From contig JAEWNX010000415.1 of the NCBI GenBank assembly GCA_023461135.1, positions 1 to 7,070 of the forward strand: a DNA stretch of 7,070 bases. Direction: 5' to 3'. Below, piece after piece: positions 6,571 through 7,070 of this stretch. The notes under the pieces are model-generated. The model was not told the origin of the DNA. It did not search any database and saw only the letters and a program-made list of their open reading frames with translations. This stretch comes from Pseudomonadota bacterium (GTDB lineage Bacteria; Pseudomonadota; Alphaproteobacteria; Caulobacterales; Aquidulcibacteraceae). The position numbers were made by a program, and so were the translations under genes. The first letter of the stretch is position 1. Every line of letters starts with the position of its first letter.

Positions 6571-7070
6571 TATTGCGCCTCCAGCGCAGCCTTCGCCACG
6601 TCCTGATCCGAGAACGAATGCGTGACGCCTTTGATGATTTGTCCCGTCTCGTGCCCCTTGCCGGCAATCATCAGCGCATCGCCCGGCTTCAGCATCGACA
6701 CAGCTTCCCGGATCGCCTGCGCACGATCGCCAATCTCGGTCGCGTTCGGCGCGGCCTTGAGGATTTGCGCGCGGATGGCGGCGGGATCTTCGCCGCGCGG
6801 ATTGTCGTCCGTGACGATCACTATGTCGGCGTGCCGCGCGGCAATCGCGCCCATCTTGGGACGCTTGTCCGCGTCGCGGTCGCCGCCGCACCCAAACACA
6901 GCAATAATGCGCCCCGGCGCATGCGGCCGCGCGGCGCGCAACAACACATCGAGCCCGTCCGGCGTGTGCGCATAATCAACAAACACGTGCCCGCCGGATT
7001 TGCTTTGACCCACATGCTCCATGCGCCCGCGCACCGGCTTCAACTTTGACATGCCGGCCCAGACGTTCTC
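6570..7070 (-). CDS. murE: MurE, UDP-MurNAc-L-Ala-D-Glu:meso-diaminopimelate ligase (partial, N-terminus beyond right edge)
   Basis: MurE adds the third stem-peptide residue in the cytoplasm. Only the last 166 residues are present, mainly the C-terminal ligase domain; roughly the first two thirds, including the ATP-binding P-loop, lie past the right edge. The frame is open to base 7070 (ENVWAG precedes the internal Met at 7052, which is not the start). Visible motifs in fragment numbering are KPVRGRME (11-18), DYAHTPD (32-38), FGCGGDRD (59-66), DDNPR (88-92) and AGKGHE (136-141). DDNPR is the known signature of meso-diaminopimelate-adding enzymes, as opposed to the lysine-adding type, so the peptidoglycan should be of the mDAP kind. 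The TAG stop (6570-6572) shares one base with the murF GTG, and the murF Shine-Dalgarno lies within its last codons. Confidence 0.97.
   Translation of the reverse strand, partial: ENVWAGMSKLKPVRGRMEHVGQSKSGGHVFVDYAHTPDGLDVLLRAARPHAPGRIIAVFGCGGDRDADKRPKMGAIAARHADIVIVTDDNPRGEDPAAIRAQILKAAPNATEIGDRAQAIREAVSMLKPGDALMIAGKGHETGQIIKGVTHSFSDQDVAKAALEAQ
6578..6582 (-). promoter_or_regulatory. Shine-Dalgarno of murF
   Basis: GGAGG sits 7 bases before the GTG at 6570, within the last codons of murE. It decides the murF start against the 107-residue in-frame extension upstream. Confidence 0.85.

Noticed and set aside
6571..6891. In-frame N-terminal extension of murF by 107 codons
   Set aside because: It overlaps the murE C-terminus, is Arg-rich and without Mur ligase features. 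The GTG at 6570 has a strong Shine-Dalgarno and the family N-terminus.
7050..7052. ATG at 7052 as the start of murE
   Set aside because: The frame stays open to the window edge, and the visible part is only the C-terminal third of a MurE, so this is an internal methionine.
1..7070. A defence system, mobile element or CRISPR array
   Set aside because: The window is filled by conserved cell wall genes with tight junctions. There is no transposase, integrase, direct-repeat array or terminal inverted repeat.

Overview
The window is a compact stretch of a dcw (division and cell wall) cluster, read entirely on the minus strand. In transcription order (right to left in these coordinates) it holds the 3' part of murE, then complete murF, mraY, murD, ftsW and murG, then two very small related genes, the second cut by the left edge. 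No RNA genes, mobile elements, CRISPR arrays or defence genes were seen. The G+C-rich sequence, the gene order and proteins such as MurG (GGYPSFPAL and ADDHQ segments resembling the Caulobacter-type enzyme as I remember it) suggest an alphaproteobacterium, perhaps Caulobacterales or Hyphomonadaceae. The order-level placement is an inference. The DDNPR motif in MurE predicts meso-diaminopimelate peptidoglycan, as expected of a Gram-negative.

Layout: murE (partial, 6570-7070) touches murF (5170-6570) through a one-base TAGTG junction. murF overlaps mraY (4032-5177) by 8 bases. mraY is separated from murD (2543-3979) by 52 bases. murD overlaps ftsW (1398-2546) through a GTGA junction. murG (302-1393) starts with a probable GTG 4 bases after the ftsW stop. 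After an 84-base gap come small gene A (71-217) and small gene B (1-74, partial), joined by an ATGA overlap. The two gaps, 218-301 and 3980-4031, are the only non-coding DNA; neither contains a convincing promoter or a U-tailed terminator.

The genes work as one pathway. MurE, MurD and MurF are three of the four Mur ligases that build UDP-MurNAc-pentapeptide in the cytoplasm (MurC is not in the window). MraY transfers it to undecaprenyl phosphate to give lipid I, MurG adds GlcNAc to give lipid II, and FtsW polymerises lipid II at the division septum. The tight junctions and well placed Shine-Dalgarno sequences indicate one polycistronic, translationally coupled unit.

The only part not explained by textbook knowledge is the left end. 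Two tandem, paralogous, single-membrane-segment microproteins of about 48 residues lie directly downstream of murG, where many relatives carry the next mur gene (usually murC). Their near-identical WWLMFPIFGM core and 35/38-base DNA match show a local duplication. The gap before them can form two mutually exclusive hairpins, one of which would cover the ribosome binding site.
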